Shown piece after piece: positions 24,303 to 33,047 of a stretch of DNA of 64,000 nt. Origin of the DNA: Chloroflexota bacterium (GTDB taxonomy: Bacteria; Chloroflexota; Limnocylindria; QHBO01); contig JBBPIR010000001.1 of the NCBI GenBank assembly GCA_038040195.1, positions 145,661-209,660 on the forward strand, in the 5' to 3' direction. The first letter of the stretch is position 1, and each line of letters begins with the position of its first letter. A program made the position numbers and the translations under genes. Under the pieces are notes generated by a model that made no database searches, was not told where the DNA came from, and worked only from the letters and a program-made list of their open reading frames with translations.

Positions 24303-25394
24303 CTACGCGGTGCTCGACCGCTGGATGACGCGGTCGAATGACGGTCGACGCCCCTCGAAGGCGTCACTCAGCAGGGATCGGACGGACGGCAAGTCCGCCG
24401 GCTGGGAGCTTGCGGAAACGGCATCCACGATCAGGCCGGCCGCCTCATCGAGGCGATCCGCCGGCAAGCCGATCGCGGCCAGGGAAGTCGGCGTCCCGAG
24501 TGCCACGGCCAGGTCGTATACGGCGCCGGGCACGTCAGGATTGCCCATCGCAGCGGCAATCCGGGCCATCGCCTCCGGCTCGGTGGGGGCGACCAGCGCC
24601 AGGGCGTGGGGCAGGATCACGGTATGGGTCTCGGCGTGGGGCAGATCGTAGGCGCCGCCCAAGACGTGACACATCTTGTGGTGAATCCCGGACCCCGCGG
24701 CAGCGAAGGCCGCGGCCGCCAGGTACGCCCCGAGCAGCACTTCGCCGCGCGCCTCGAGGTCATCCGGTGAGTTGGTCACGCGCGGCAGGCTCACCGCCAG
24801 GACCCGGATCCCCTCCTCGGCCATCAGCGAGGTGACCGGGTTGGCGCCGTCGGCATACAGCGCCTCGGCGCAGTGCGCCAACGCGTTCATCCCCGACGGC
24901 CCGGCGATGGCCGGAGGGAGGGAAAGGGTCAGGATCGGGTCGTAGATCACGGTCTTCGGCTGGACCACCGAATCACGACCGGTTCGCTTGCGGGCGCCCT
25001 CGGTTAGACCCCAGATCGGCGTCATTTCGGATCCGGCGTATGTGGTCGGGATAGCCAGGATCGGGAGGGGTAGTTCGAGGGCGACCGCCTTGGCCAGACC
25101 GGTGGTCGACCCACCGCCGATCGCGAGCATCGAATCGACCGCTGATTCGCGCGCCAGGGTTCGGGCGGCGGTCGCGCGTTCGATCGGAACATGAACTCGA
25201 ACGTCGTCGATGCGGGCGACAACGCGATCGGCCAGCTGCTCCGTTAGGCGTTCCGCCCATGACTGCGCGGACCGATCCGCAATCAGCAGCACCCGACGGG
25301 CACCCAGCCGGTCGAGCTCGTCCGGGACTCGGTCGAAGGCGCCGTTGGCGAAGACGACTCGACCGGGGAGCGCGTCGTAGACGAAGCGTCGCAT
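24303..25394 (-). CDS. macA: Maleylacetate reductase
   Basis: A 363-residue iron-containing alcohol dehydrogenase-fold enzyme of the maleylacetate reductase branch: RVVFANGAFDRVPDELDRLG at the start, the cofactor loop AIGGGSTTGLAKAVAL, PTTYAGSEMTPIWG, and the metal-binding GIHHKMCHVLGG with HAETHTVILPH. It reduces maleylacetate to 3-oxoadipate with NAD(P)H, the step shared by the hydroquinone and hydroxyquinol pathways. It lies 21 bases after the aldehyde dehydrogenase gene. Confidence 0.9.
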   Translation of the reverse strand: MRRFVYDALPGRVVFANGAFDRVPDELDRLGARRVLLIADRSAQSWAERLTEQLADRVVARIDDVRVHVPIERATAARTLARESAVDSMLAIGGGSTTGLAKAVALELPLPILAIPTTYAGSEMTPIWGLTEGARKRTGRDSVVQPKTVIYDPILTLSLPPAIAGPSGMNALAHCAEALYADGANPVTSLMAEEGIRVLAVSLPRVTNSPDDLEARGEVLLGAYLAAAAFAAAGSGIHHKMCHVLGGAYDLPHAETHTVILPHALALVAPTEPEAMARIAAAMGNPDVPGAVYDLAVALGTPTSLAAIGLPADRLDEAAGLIVDAVSASSQPADLPSVRSLLSDAFEGRRPSFDRVIQRSSTA

Positions 25395-25415
25395 GGCGGT
25401 CTCTATCCGGCGCCC

Positions 25416-26915
25416 CTATGCCCGCTTGTAGAACGGCGGAATCTGGGCATCCACGTTGACCCACACCGACCGGGACTGGGTGTACTCATGAATGGCGTCG
25501 AAGCCCATTTCCCGGCCGTAGCCCGATGGACCGATTCCGCCGAATGGAGACCCCGGATTCACGCGTTTGTACGTGTTGATCCACACCATGCCGGCGCGGA
25601 GCTGTCGCGCCACGCGGTGGGCGCGCGACAGGTCGCGCGTCCACAGGCCGCCACCCAGCCCGTACTCCACGCCGTTGGCGATGTCGATCGCCTCTTCCTC
25701 GGACCGGAAGGTGGTGACCGTCACGAACGGCCCGAACACTTCCTCGCGGCAGACGCGCGCGTCGGGATCGGCCCGGACCACGGTCGGTTGTACGTAGAAG
25801 CCGTTGGCGAGCGTTGGCTCGGTTGGGACCTTCCCCCCGCTGAGGACCTCGCCACCGTCCTCGCGGGCCAGCTCGACGTAGTGCAGGACACGCTCGCGAT
25901 GGGCGGCGGACGTGAGCGGGCCCATCTCGGTCGCGGGGTCCAGCGGGTTGCCGATCTTGATCGACTCGGATAGCGCGATGAATCGGCCAAGGAAGTCCTC
26001 GGCGATCGACTCATGGAGGATCAGCCGCGAGCCTGCGATGCAGGCCTGGCCCTGGTTGTGATAGATCGCGAAGGCTGAGCCGCCGACTGCGGCCTCGAGA
26101 TCGGCGTCGGCGAAGATTATGTTGGCGCCCTTGCCGCCCAGCTCGAGCTGGACGCGCTTCACGTTCGAGGCCGACAGTTCGACGATCCGTTTCCCAATTG
26201 CTGTCGAGCCCGTGAAGGCGATCTTCCGCACATCGGGGTGAGCCGCCAACCGCTCGCCGGCCACCGCGCCCGGCCCGGGCACGATGTTGACGACCCCAGG
26301 CGGGAACCCCACCTCGACCATCAGCTCGGCGATCCGCAATGAGCTGAGAGGTGTCAATTCGGCAGGCTTCAGCACAACCGTGTTGCCGGCCGCCAGGGCC
26401 GGACCCATCTTCCAGCTGCAGAACATGAGCGGGAAGTTCCAGGGAACGATCATGCCCACCACGCCAACTGGTTCGCGGAGCACGTAGTTCAGAAAGCCAG
26501 GCTCCACCGGGATAACGTCGCCCTGGATCTTGTCGGCCATTCCCCCGAAATACCTGAAGGTGGCCGCCGTTCGGATGACGTCCAGGTTCCGGCTGTCGCG
26601 GATCGGATGACCCGTGTCCAGGGTTTCGATGGTCGCCAACTCGTCGGCCAGCTCCTCGATCCGGTCGGCTAGCTGGAGGAGCAGCCGGCCACGAGCCGCC
26701 GCCCCCGTGCGCGCCCAGGCGGGAAAGGCGTCCACCGCCGATGCAACGGCACGGTCGATATCCGCGGGTCCCGCCCGGGCCACCTCGGCCAGCTTCGACC
26801 CGTCGTGCGGATTCAGGCTGATGAAGGTGGCTCCATCGGCTGCGTCGACGAACTCGCCCCCGATGAACAGCCGATCCTGGAGGCGCAGGTCGATGGCGCC
26901 CTGGGCGATGGCCAT
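25416..26915 (-). CDS. Aldehyde dehydrogenase, probable 4-hydroxymuconic semialdehyde dehydrogenase
   Basis: A 499-residue NAD(P)-dependent aldehyde dehydrogenase with N160 (VPWNFP), E259 (QLELGGKG) and catalytic C292 (GQACIAGSR). The family alone would be called betaine/gamma-hydroxy aldehyde dehydrogenase-like. Its position directly between hydroquinone dioxygenase and maleylacetate reductase assigns the oxidation of 4-hydroxymuconic semialdehyde to maleylacetate, as in the hap and pnp clusters. The gap to the preceding gene is 22 bases. Confidence 0.85.
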   Translation of the reverse strand: MAIAQGAIDLRLQDRLFIGGEFVDAADGATFISLNPHDGSKLAEVARAGPADIDRAVASAVDAFPAWARTGAAARGRLLLQLADRIEELADELATIETLDTGHPIRDSRNLDVIRTAATFRYFGGMADKIQGDVIPVEPGFLNYVLREPVGVVGMIVPWNFPLMFCSWKMGPALAAGNTVVLKPAELTPLSSLRIAELMVEVGFPPGVVNIVPGPGAVAGERLAAHPDVRKIAFTGSTAIGKRIVELSASNVKRVQLELGGKGANIIFADADLEAAVGGSAFAIYHNQGQACIAGSRLILHESIAEDFLGRFIALSESIKIGNPLDPATEMGPLTSAAHRERVLHYVELAREDGGEVLSGGKVPTEPTLANGFYVQPTVVRADPDARVCREEVFGPFVTVTTFRSEEEAIDIANGVEYGLGGGLWTRDLSRAHRVARQLRAGMVWINTYKRVNPGSPFGGIGPSGYGREMGFDAIHEYTQSRSVWVNVDAQIPPFYKRA

Positions 26916-26937
26916 GGCAGCGATCGACCCGGCCTCG

Positions 26938-27924
26938 CTACAGTTGGACGGCGGTCGAGGGCAGCTGGCCGCTCGAGATCAGTCCAGGCAGCTCGGGGTC
27001 GGCGTTCTCCCAGACAAGGAGCATCGAGCGCTTCGGGGCGTAGCCCTGGTGCCGGATGTCGGCCGGCATGGCGGCCACGTCGCCGGGGCGCATGACGACC
27101 TTCGCCCGCGCCGCGCCGGTGTCACGGTCCTCGACGTTCCAGTAGATCTCGTCTGAGAGCTGGACGAACCACTCGACCCGGTCATTGCCGTGGATGATGG
27201 GCAGGATGTATTCCTCGGTCGTCGGGCAGTAGAGGCTGTCACCGCACACTGAGACGACCGACGGATTCCACGTGACCTGCGAGCGCGAGAGATACGCGAA
27301 CAGGTTGAACGCGATCACCTCGCCCTCGAACCCCGGCTCCGGGTGGAGCTCCGGCTCACCCTGGGGGACGTCCGCGAACTGGCGGTTGACGGGGTGTCCG
27401 TTGTCGTCGTTGCGGAGCGGCTCGTCGCCCGGGACGTTGACCATCCGGCGGGCGGTGACCCGGTGGCGCGTGATCGCCGGCCGGTTGTCGCCCGCCTTGA
27501 TCCCGAACGCCGTCCCGGTCTCGGTGGGGCTGGCGAACGGATCGAATCCCGTGTTCGTCCAATTGTCGAGCATCTGCTCGAAGGTGGCCTTGATCAGCGG
27601 CGTCTCGAAATTCTCGAGGTGGTCCAGCTCGGCCTTGCGGTAGGCGTCGTTGTAGCGCCCGGCGAACAGGTCCACCGTGCCGTAGTGGTTCACCGTGCCG
27701 ATCACGCCGTCGAAGTTCACGGTTCCGTAGAAGAATTGCCAGGCCACGTCCCGCTGCAAGGCGCGGAGGAAGGCATCCGCGGACATGACATGGCGACCGG
27801 TGGGCCACTCGACGTAGACGAAGTACTCGTCGCGGCTGAAGGTGAACTCGCCGAGCTTGAAGGACTGATAGCCGTACAGGTTGTCCTCGCTGGCGTCGAC
27901 TCGGGCCGGAGCCTCGATGCTCAT
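26938..27924 (-). CDS. Hydroquinone 1,2-dioxygenase, large subunit (HapD/PnpD-like)
   Basis: A 328-residue protein; ATG 27924 sits 6 bases after AGGAGG. It matches the beta (large) subunit of two-component hydroquinone dioxygenases in size (about 37 kDa) and in landmarks I recognise: FKLGEFTFSRDEYFVYVEW, FYGTVNFDGVIGTVNHYG, NRQFADVPQGEPE, CPTTEEYILPIIHGNDRVEW and DVAAMPADIRHQGY. The Fe(II) enzyme cleaves hydroquinone to 4-hydroxymuconic semialdehyde. The gene for the small subunit is 43 bases upstream. Confidence 0.9.
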   Translation of the reverse strand: MSIEAPARVDASEDNLYGYQSFKLGEFTFSRDEYFVYVEWPTGRHVMSADAFLRALQRDVAWQFFYGTVNFDGVIGTVNHYGTVDLFAGRYNDAYRKAELDHLENFETPLIKATFEQMLDNWTNTGFDPFASPTETGTAFGIKAGDNRPAITRHRVTARRMVNVPGDEPLRNDDNGHPVNRQFADVPQGEPELHPEPGFEGEVIAFNLFAYLSRSQVTWNPSVVSVCGDSLYCPTTEEYILPIIHGNDRVEWFVQLSDEIYWNVEDRDTGAARAKVVMRPGDVAAMPADIRHQGYAPKRSMLLVWENADPELPGLISSGQLPSTAVQL

Positions 27925-27967
27925 GTGAGCCTCCTGAACGTAGACGGTCGGGTGAAGACGAAGCCGG

Positions 27968-28480
27968 TCATGGCACGGTCTGGATGATCTCGGCCCATTT
28001 GTAGACCGTGTCCGGGCCATCCTGAGTCTGAAGCAGGATCACGGACGGGGAGTCGGCATGGAACTGGTAGGCCGCCCCGACCGGCAACAACGTCATGTGG
28101 CCGCGGCGTCCGACCACGCGTCCCATCGGCGGACCGCCGGGCTCGGCACTCAGTTGGTTCGAGCCACGTGGAGCGGTGGCTACCGGATCGTCGGGCCCGA
28201 GCTTCCGAAGCCGGATCTCGACCTCGCCGTCCATGACCAGGGCGAACTCGTCGTGCGGTGCGGTCCTCCAGCCGGATGTCCCCTCCGCGCGGATCGCCTC
28301 GAGGACGTACTGACGGTTCTTCCCGACCGCGATCTTCTCGTACGGACGCGATGTGGATGCCACTTCGAAGATGTTGGAGAACGCGTATCGCACCGGGTCG
28401 TCGTCGATCAAGTCGATTTCGCCCTTCCGATAGTCGTCGAGCGACCCGAAGACTGTGGTGTACGAGGGCAATCCTGGCAT
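27968..28480 (-). CDS. Hydroquinone 1,2-dioxygenase, small subunit (HapC/PnpC-like)
   Basis: A 170-residue protein (about 19 kDa) beginning at ATG 28480 after AGGAGG. It has features of the alpha subunit: FSNIFEVASTSRPYEKIAVG, YVLEAIRAEGTSGW, DEFALVMDGEVEIRL and a cupin-like C-terminal half (MTLLPVGAAYQFHA). It is the first gene of an eleven-gene operon reaching 17780 and is transcribed away from the IclR regulator. Confidence 0.9.
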   Translation of the reverse strand: MPGLPSYTTVFGSLDDYRKGEIDLIDDDPVRYAFSNIFEVASTSRPYEKIAVGKNRQYVLEAIRAEGTSGWRTAPHDEFALVMDGEVEIRLRKLGPDDPVATAPRGSNQLSAEPGGPPMGRVVGRRGHMTLLPVGAAYQFHADSPSVILLQTQDGPDTVYKWAEIIQTVP

Positions 28481-28543
28481 TCGTTCGCCTCCTGGTGCGA
28501 TCGGTCGAGCACGATTGGGAGGGGCTGACGAGATGATTCAGGC

Positions 28544-28611
28544 GATACTGGTCTGTGCGAAGGGCCTTGTGTTCGCGTTGTGAACAGTTGTACGCTGGCC
28601 GAACCAGTATC
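28544..28611. promoter_or_regulatory. Divergent control region with candidate IclR operators
   Basis: Between the dioxygenase operon (start 28480) and the regulator (start 28629) there are two nested symmetries. GATACTGGT at 28544-28552 is perfectly inverted as ACCAGTATC at 28603-28611, 50 bases apart. Midway lies the 15-base imperfect palindrome GTTCGCGTTGTGAAC at 28571-28585. IclR-family activators of aromatic pathways typically bind such sites between divergent genes. The exact promoters cannot be fixed by eye. Confidence 0.55.
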
Positions 28612-28628
28612 CGGCCGGAGCAAAGCCG

Positions 28629-29444
28629 ATGTCAAGGCAAACCAGCACACCGCGGGAGCCCATCAGCCCTCTCGAACCCGTGACGGTGGGGCGCTCCGAG
28701 CATGTCCAATCATTGGAACGTGGATTGGCCGTCCTGCGCGCTTTTTCGGCACCCGATGCCTCGCTGACCATCAGCGAAGTCGCCGATCGCACCGGGCTGT
28801 CGCGCGCCACCGCCCGGCGTCTGCTCCTTACGCTGCATGACCTCGGCTACCTGACCGCGTCCAAGCGCGCGTTCGCACTCACACCCCAGGTCCTCGAGCT
28901 GGCGAAGCCGTTCGTGTCCCACGACCCGTGGGAGTGGGCTCGGCCTTACCTGCAATCACTCACCGACCGGCTCGAGGAGTCGGCGTCCATCGCCGTCCTC
29001 GACGGATTCGACATCCTCTACGTGGCACGCACCCCGACGCGGCGACTCATGACGCTGGCCGTCGGCGTGGGGTCGCGCCTGCCGGCCCACGCCACGTCGA
29101 AGGGGCGCGTTTTGCTGGCCTTCCTGCCCGAAGCCGAACTGGCAACGTTCTTCCGGCGGGCGGCCATTGCGCGCTACACGGACCGGACGGTCATCGACGA
29201 GCAAGAGCTGCGCGGCATCCTGACCGAAATACGGAATCAGAGCTGGGCGATCGTCGACCAGCAGTTGGAGGAAGGGCTCTGCTCGGTGGCGGCGCCGATC
29301 ATCGACGTCAACGGACGGGTCAGTGCTGCTCTCTCGGTGTGCGCTCACGCGGGGCGGGTCGACCCTGTCACCCTCCGCAACGAATTCCTCCCGCTGGTGC
29401 TTGAGACCGCGCGACGCGTCAGCGCCGTTTTGAGCCGCCGCTGA
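28629..29444 (+). CDS. IclR-family transcriptional regulator
   Basis: A 271-residue regulator. A winged helix-turn-helix at about 28-90 (SLERGLAVLRAF, LTISEVADRTGLSRATARRLL) is followed by the IclR effector domain with TLAVGVGSRLPAHATSKGRVL, QLEEGLCSVAAPIID and SALSVCAHAGR. It belongs near PcaR/PobR/PcaU-type regulators, which activate aromatic catabolism in response to pathway compounds. ATG 28629 follows GGAG. It probably controls the divergent hydroquinone operon and itself. Its last 26 bases overlap the convergent LLM gene. Confidence 0.9.
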   Translation: MSRQTSTPREPISPLEPVTVGRSEHVQSLERGLAVLRAFSAPDASLTISEVADRTGLSRATARRLLLTLHDLGYLTASKRAFALTPQVLELAKPFVSHDPWEWARPYLQSLTDRLEESASIAVLDGFDILYVARTPTRRLMTLAVGVGSRLPAHATSKGRVLLAFLPEAELATFFRRAAIARYTDRTVIDEQELRGILTEIRNQSWAIVDQQLEEGLCSVAAPIIDVNGRVSAALSVCAHAGRVDPVTLRNEFLPLVLETARRVSAVLSRR

Positions 29445-30366
29445 TCCCAGGCTGAGGAGGCCGATCCGGGCGCCCACCCCAACCGACCGGTGGCGGCGGT
29501 GCTGGTGATCGCAAGGATCCCGGCCGGAGCACGTCGGTCGTTCCGACGGTCATGGCGGTCAGCTGCGCGATGACGTCGTGGACGTCGGGCGCCGCGGGGA
29601 GGATGCAGCGCACGTCCGTGACGCCGGCATGGGCGAGGGCGATCACCCGGTCCTGGCACTCCTCGAGCGTCCCGAAAATGCCGACTTCGGCCGGGTGGCC
29701 AAGGTGGCTGAAGAGCGGATCGCCATCGGCCCGCGCGCTGGCCTCGGCCCCCGTCCGCCCGATCGAGACGGGCACCAGGACTGCAACCCCCAGGCTGGAG
29801 GGATCACGGCCGGCCTCTGATGCCTCGGCCCGAGCCTCATCGGCGGCCGCCTCCAGGTCGGTGAATCGCCATCCGGGCAGCACGAGATCGTCGACGATCT
29901 CCAACAGCGCGCCGATCTCGCCAACGTCCATCGCCACCCCCGACAAGCGCGGCCGACGCTCAGGCAGGTGGGTCATCAGTGCCTCGCGGAGGTCCGCCAG
30001 GTAGCCCATCGTCGCAGGCCCATAGCTCAGAACGCCCAGCTCGAGAGTGGGCAACCCGGGACCATAGACCGTCGCTGCGGCCGCTGCCAGGACGGTCGGC
30101 GGGCGGTTCGCCAGGTCGACCATGGCTCCGATGCCACTCCGGCTCATCCGAGGCGACACGGCGGCAGCGCGCAACCACGCGTCGTCGTCCTCCGGCGGCC
30201 TTGGCCCGCCAATGCGGTCCATGAACCAGACGACCTCGATGCCAGCCCGCTCGCACATGGCGGCCAACGCGACGTGCTGCTCCGCCGGACTGCTGACGTG
30301 CAGGACCACCCCGAGTCGGGCCAGCCGACCACGGGGCGCGGGAGTTGGGTCGAAGGCAGGATTCAT
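29419..30366 (-). CDS. LLM-class (luciferase-like) flavin/F420-dependent oxidoreductase
   Basis: A 315-residue TIM-barrel protein starting at ATG 30366 (MNPAFDPTP); the upstream extension is antisense to the next gene. The opening RLGVVLHVSSPAEQHVALA with GIEVVWFMDRIGGP, then LPTLELGVLSYG and FGTLEECQDRVIALAHAGV, are typical of LLM proteins. The class includes monooxygenases and F420 dehydrogenases. A role in forming hydroquinone-pathway intermediates is possible but not shown. It ends overlapping the IclR gene. Confidence 0.75.
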   Translation of the reverse strand: MNPAFDPTPAPRGRLARLGVVLHVSSPAEQHVALAAMCERAGIEVVWFMDRIGGPRPPEDDDAWLRAAAVSPRMSRSGIGAMVDLANRPPTVLAAAAATVYGPGLPTLELGVLSYGPATMGYLADLREALMTHLPERRPRLSGVAMDVGEIGALLEIVDDLVLPGWRFTDLEAAADEARAEASEAGRDPSSLGVAVLVPVSIGRTGAEASARADGDPLFSHLGHPAEVGIFGTLEECQDRVIALAHAGVTDVRCILPAAPDVHDVIAQLTAMTVGTTDVLRPGSLRSPAPPPPVGWGGRPDRPPQPGISGGSKRR

Positions 30367-30418
30367 TGGCAATCCGGGGGGTGATGGACGGTGGCTGCGT
30401 ACCGTACAGTCGGCAGCG

Positions 30419-31876
30419 ATGGCCACGCAATCGGCCGCGTTACGACCTGGCGGCTTTGTGCTGCTGACTCCGTTGCTGCGGTTCGTCGGCCAGCTTCGCG
30501 AGGCGGGGATCCCGGTCTCGTCCTCGGAGGTCATCGACGCAACCGTGGCGCTGCGCACCGTTGACCTCATCGACCGTGGCCAGGTCAGGGGCGCTATGGC
30601 GGCAACCCTCATCAAGCAAGCAGAGGATCTGCTTACCTTCGATTTGCTGTTCGAGCTTCACTTCGCCGTGCGTCCGTTCACCCGCGACGGCGAGATCGCG
30701 GAAACCGGTGCGAACAACCCCGGCCTGCGCCAGATCACGACCAGCCTCGATCGAGTCAGCTTCGACCAGATGGGGACCGAGGGGTCGACCGCCTTGCTGG
30801 ACGCCATCATGGAGGCCATCCAACGCGGGGATCCGGAGGCCTTGCGCGCGCTCGCCGAGATGACCGTCGCCCGCCTCGGCGGGATCGGCACTCAGCCCGG
30901 AGCGTCGGAGCGGTACTTCATGTATCGGATCCTGCGAGCGTTGGAGCTCTCCAAGCTGATGGGTCAGATGATCGCCACCGCCCGGGCCGAGGCCGGACCA
31001 TCGGGGGTCGATGAGCGCGCCCTCCGGGAGCAACTCGCGGAGCGTATCGAGGCATTCAAGCAGATGTTGGCGGCCCATATCCGGGGAAGCCTGGCAGGCC
31101 TCCGTGGCGCCGAGGCATCGGTTCGAGCCATCGAGATGCTGGGCACCGACGAAATCGACTTCCTCGGCGCGTCACCCCGTCAAATGGCGGCGATGCGGGA
31201 GGCGATTCGGCCATTGGCTCGGGCGCTGGCAACCAAGATGGCGCGGCGCCGGCGCCGCCGTGACCGCGGTCGCCTCGATGTGCGGAGGACCGTCCGCCGC
31301 TCGCTGTCATCGGGCGGGGTTCTCCTCGACCCGGCGTTCAAGCGGCCGAAGGTGGCCCGTCCCGACCTGTACCTGCTGTGTGACGTGTCCGGCTCGGTCG
31401 CCGAGTTCGCCTCGTTCACCCTCACCCTGCTCCAGGCCATGACGACCGAGTTCAGCCGGATGCGGTCCTTCGCGTTCGTGGATGGCATCGATGAGGTGAC
31501 CGACCATCTGAAGGATGTCGCGTCGTTCCTAGAAGTTCGTCACGTCCTGTACCGGGCAGACGTGGTACGCGATGAGGGGCACTCGGACTACGGCGCGGTG
31601 TTTGGTCGATTCTGGGAGCGATTCGGAAGCGGCATCGACTCACGCTCGACGGTGATCATCACCGGGGATGCCCGGTCCAACTACCGAGCGCCCCAGATCG
31701 AGGCCCTCCGCTCCCTCCACGCACGCGCGCGCAAGGTGTACCTCCTGAATCCTGAACCCGAGAACGAGTGGGACACCAGCGACTCGATCGTGTCGGAGTA
31801 CGCCCCGCTGCTGGACAGCGTGTTCGAGGTCCGCAACCTCCGCCAGCTGGCCGAGGCGGTATTCCGCATCACATAG
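30419..31876 (+). CDS. CoxE-like von Willebrand factor A domain protein
   Basis: A 485-residue protein starting at ATG 30419. The N-terminal ~280 residues are helical (LLTPLLRFVGQLREAGIPVS), then a basic MARRRRRRDRGR stretch typical of CoxE/YehP-like proteins. The VWA domain has MIDAS residues D322, S324 and S326 (CDVSGSVAEF) and closes with IITGDARSNYR. CoxE partners the MoxR-type CoxD in maturing molybdenum CO dehydrogenase. Here the MoxR gene lies in the hydroquinone operon, so the two may form a metalloenzyme activation pair. Confidence 0.85.
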   Translation: MATQSAALRPGGFVLLTPLLRFVGQLREAGIPVSSSEVIDATVALRTVDLIDRGQVRGAMAATLIKQAEDLLTFDLLFELHFAVRPFTRDGEIAETGANNPGLRQITTSLDRVSFDQMGTEGSTALLDAIMEAIQRGDPEALRALAEMTVARLGGIGTQPGASERYFMYRILRALELSKLMGQMIATARAEAGPSGVDERALREQLAERIEAFKQMLAAHIRGSLAGLRGAEASVRAIEMLGTDEIDFLGASPRQMAAMREAIRPLARALATKMARRRRRRDRGRLDVRRTVRRSLSSGGVLLDPAFKRPKVARPDLYLLCDVSGSVAEFASFTLTLLQAMTTEFSRMRSFAFVDGIDEVTDHLKDVASFLEVRHVLYRADVVRDEGHSDYGAVFGRFWERFGSGIDSRSTVIITGDARSNYRAPQIEALRSLHARARKVYLLNPEPENEWDTSDSIVSEYAPLLDSVFEVRNLRQLAEAVFRIT

Positions 31877-32004
31877 GTCGCCTGGAAACGGCTCACGCCG
31901 GTTCGCTCTTCGCGCCCTTGTTCGCTATGTGATCATTGGTGCGGCCAGCGAGCATGACCGGTCAAGAAAGCGGCAGGCCAGACCCACCTTGAAGGAGAGC
32001 GACG

Positions 32005-33000
32005 ATGCGTGCGGTTCGGTTCGATGAGTACGGGGGCTACGACGTCCTGAAGGTCGTCGACGTCCCGACCCCTGAACCGGGGCCCGACGAGGTGCTGGTC
32101 AAATTGACCGCCGCGGCGGTCAACCCGTTCGACAACACCTGTCGCAATGGTTGGGTCGCCGCCGTCAAGCCGGGCACGATCCAGGGCAACGAGGGGTCCG
32201 GCGTTGTCGTCGGCGACGGGAGCGAGGCCTTTCCGACCGGGACGCGGGTGATGGTGGTCGGCACCTACGGCTACGCCCGTCCGGGTACCTGGCAGGAATA
32301 CGTGACAGCGAACGCCAACGAGGCCATCCGCGTGCCGGACAACCTGACGGATGTCGAAGCCGCCGCTGTGCCTGTGGCGTACCTGGGGGCGCAACTCGCG
32401 CTGACGCACGGGGTGGGACTCAAGCCGGGCATGTCCCTGTTGATTCCAGGGATCGGCGGTTCGGTCGGGAACGCCGCCGTGCAGCTCGCCCGTATCCACG
32501 GCGCCGGTCGCGTCATCACCTCGGCCGGACGCACGGAGAAGGCAGAACGGGCCCGCGCCGAGGGCTATGAGGACGTCATCGACCTGTCGCAAGAGTCGCT
32601 CAGTGAAGGCGTAATGCGGCTCACGGACGGCAAGGGCGTCGAGGTCGCCCTGGATTCGATCGGCGGACGGATCACCGGGGAGGCCTTGAAGTCACTGAGT
32701 CCTGGCGGACGCCTGATTCAGATGGGGTATCCGGCCGGGACTGACTTGACCGTGGACTCGATCGTCCTCATCTGGGGCCCGGCGGGGACGGGTTCGACCA
32801 GCATCCACGGCTTCAACATCTACTTCCAGCCGGGCGAGGCGTGGTCCGCTGCGTGGGACGTCCTGGTGCCGCTACTGAGCTCCGGCCAGATCAAGCCGCT
32901 GCTGGACGATCACACCTATCCACTGGAGGAGGCGGCCGAGGCGACCCGCCACCTGATCGAGGACCGCCCGTATGGCAAGGTCGTGCTGACCATCGGGTGA
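32005..33000 (+). CDS. Zinc-independent quinone oxidoreductase (NADPH:quinone reductase family MDR)
   Basis: A 331-residue medium-chain dehydrogenase/reductase starting at ATG 32005 after GAAGGAGAG. The opening MRAVRFDEYGGYDVLKVVDV and the cofactor loop GIGGSVGNAAVQLARIHGAG are characteristic; the zinc-site Cys/Glu of alcohol dehydrogenases is absent. It would reduce quinones or other activated double bonds with NADPH. Its closeness to the hydroquinone cluster makes reduction of benzoquinone to hydroquinone an attractive role, though unproven. Confidence 0.85.
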   Translation: MRAVRFDEYGGYDVLKVVDVPTPEPGPDEVLVKLTAAAVNPFDNTCRNGWVAAVKPGTIQGNEGSGVVVGDGSEAFPTGTRVMVVGTYGYARPGTWQEYVTANANEAIRVPDNLTDVEAAAVPVAYLGAQLALTHGVGLKPGMSLLIPGIGGSVGNAAVQLARIHGAGRVITSAGRTEKAERARAEGYEDVIDLSQESLSEGVMRLTDGKGVEVALDSIGGRITGEALKSLSPGGRLIQMGYPAGTDLTVDSIVLIWGPAGTGSTSIHGFNIYFQPGEAWSAAWDVLVPLLSSGQIKPLLDDHTYPLEEAAEATRHLIEDRPYGKVVLTIG

Positions 33001-33047
33001 TCCGCCCGAAGACGGTGGGGGGCATTCGCCGGTACTCTGAGCGCCGA

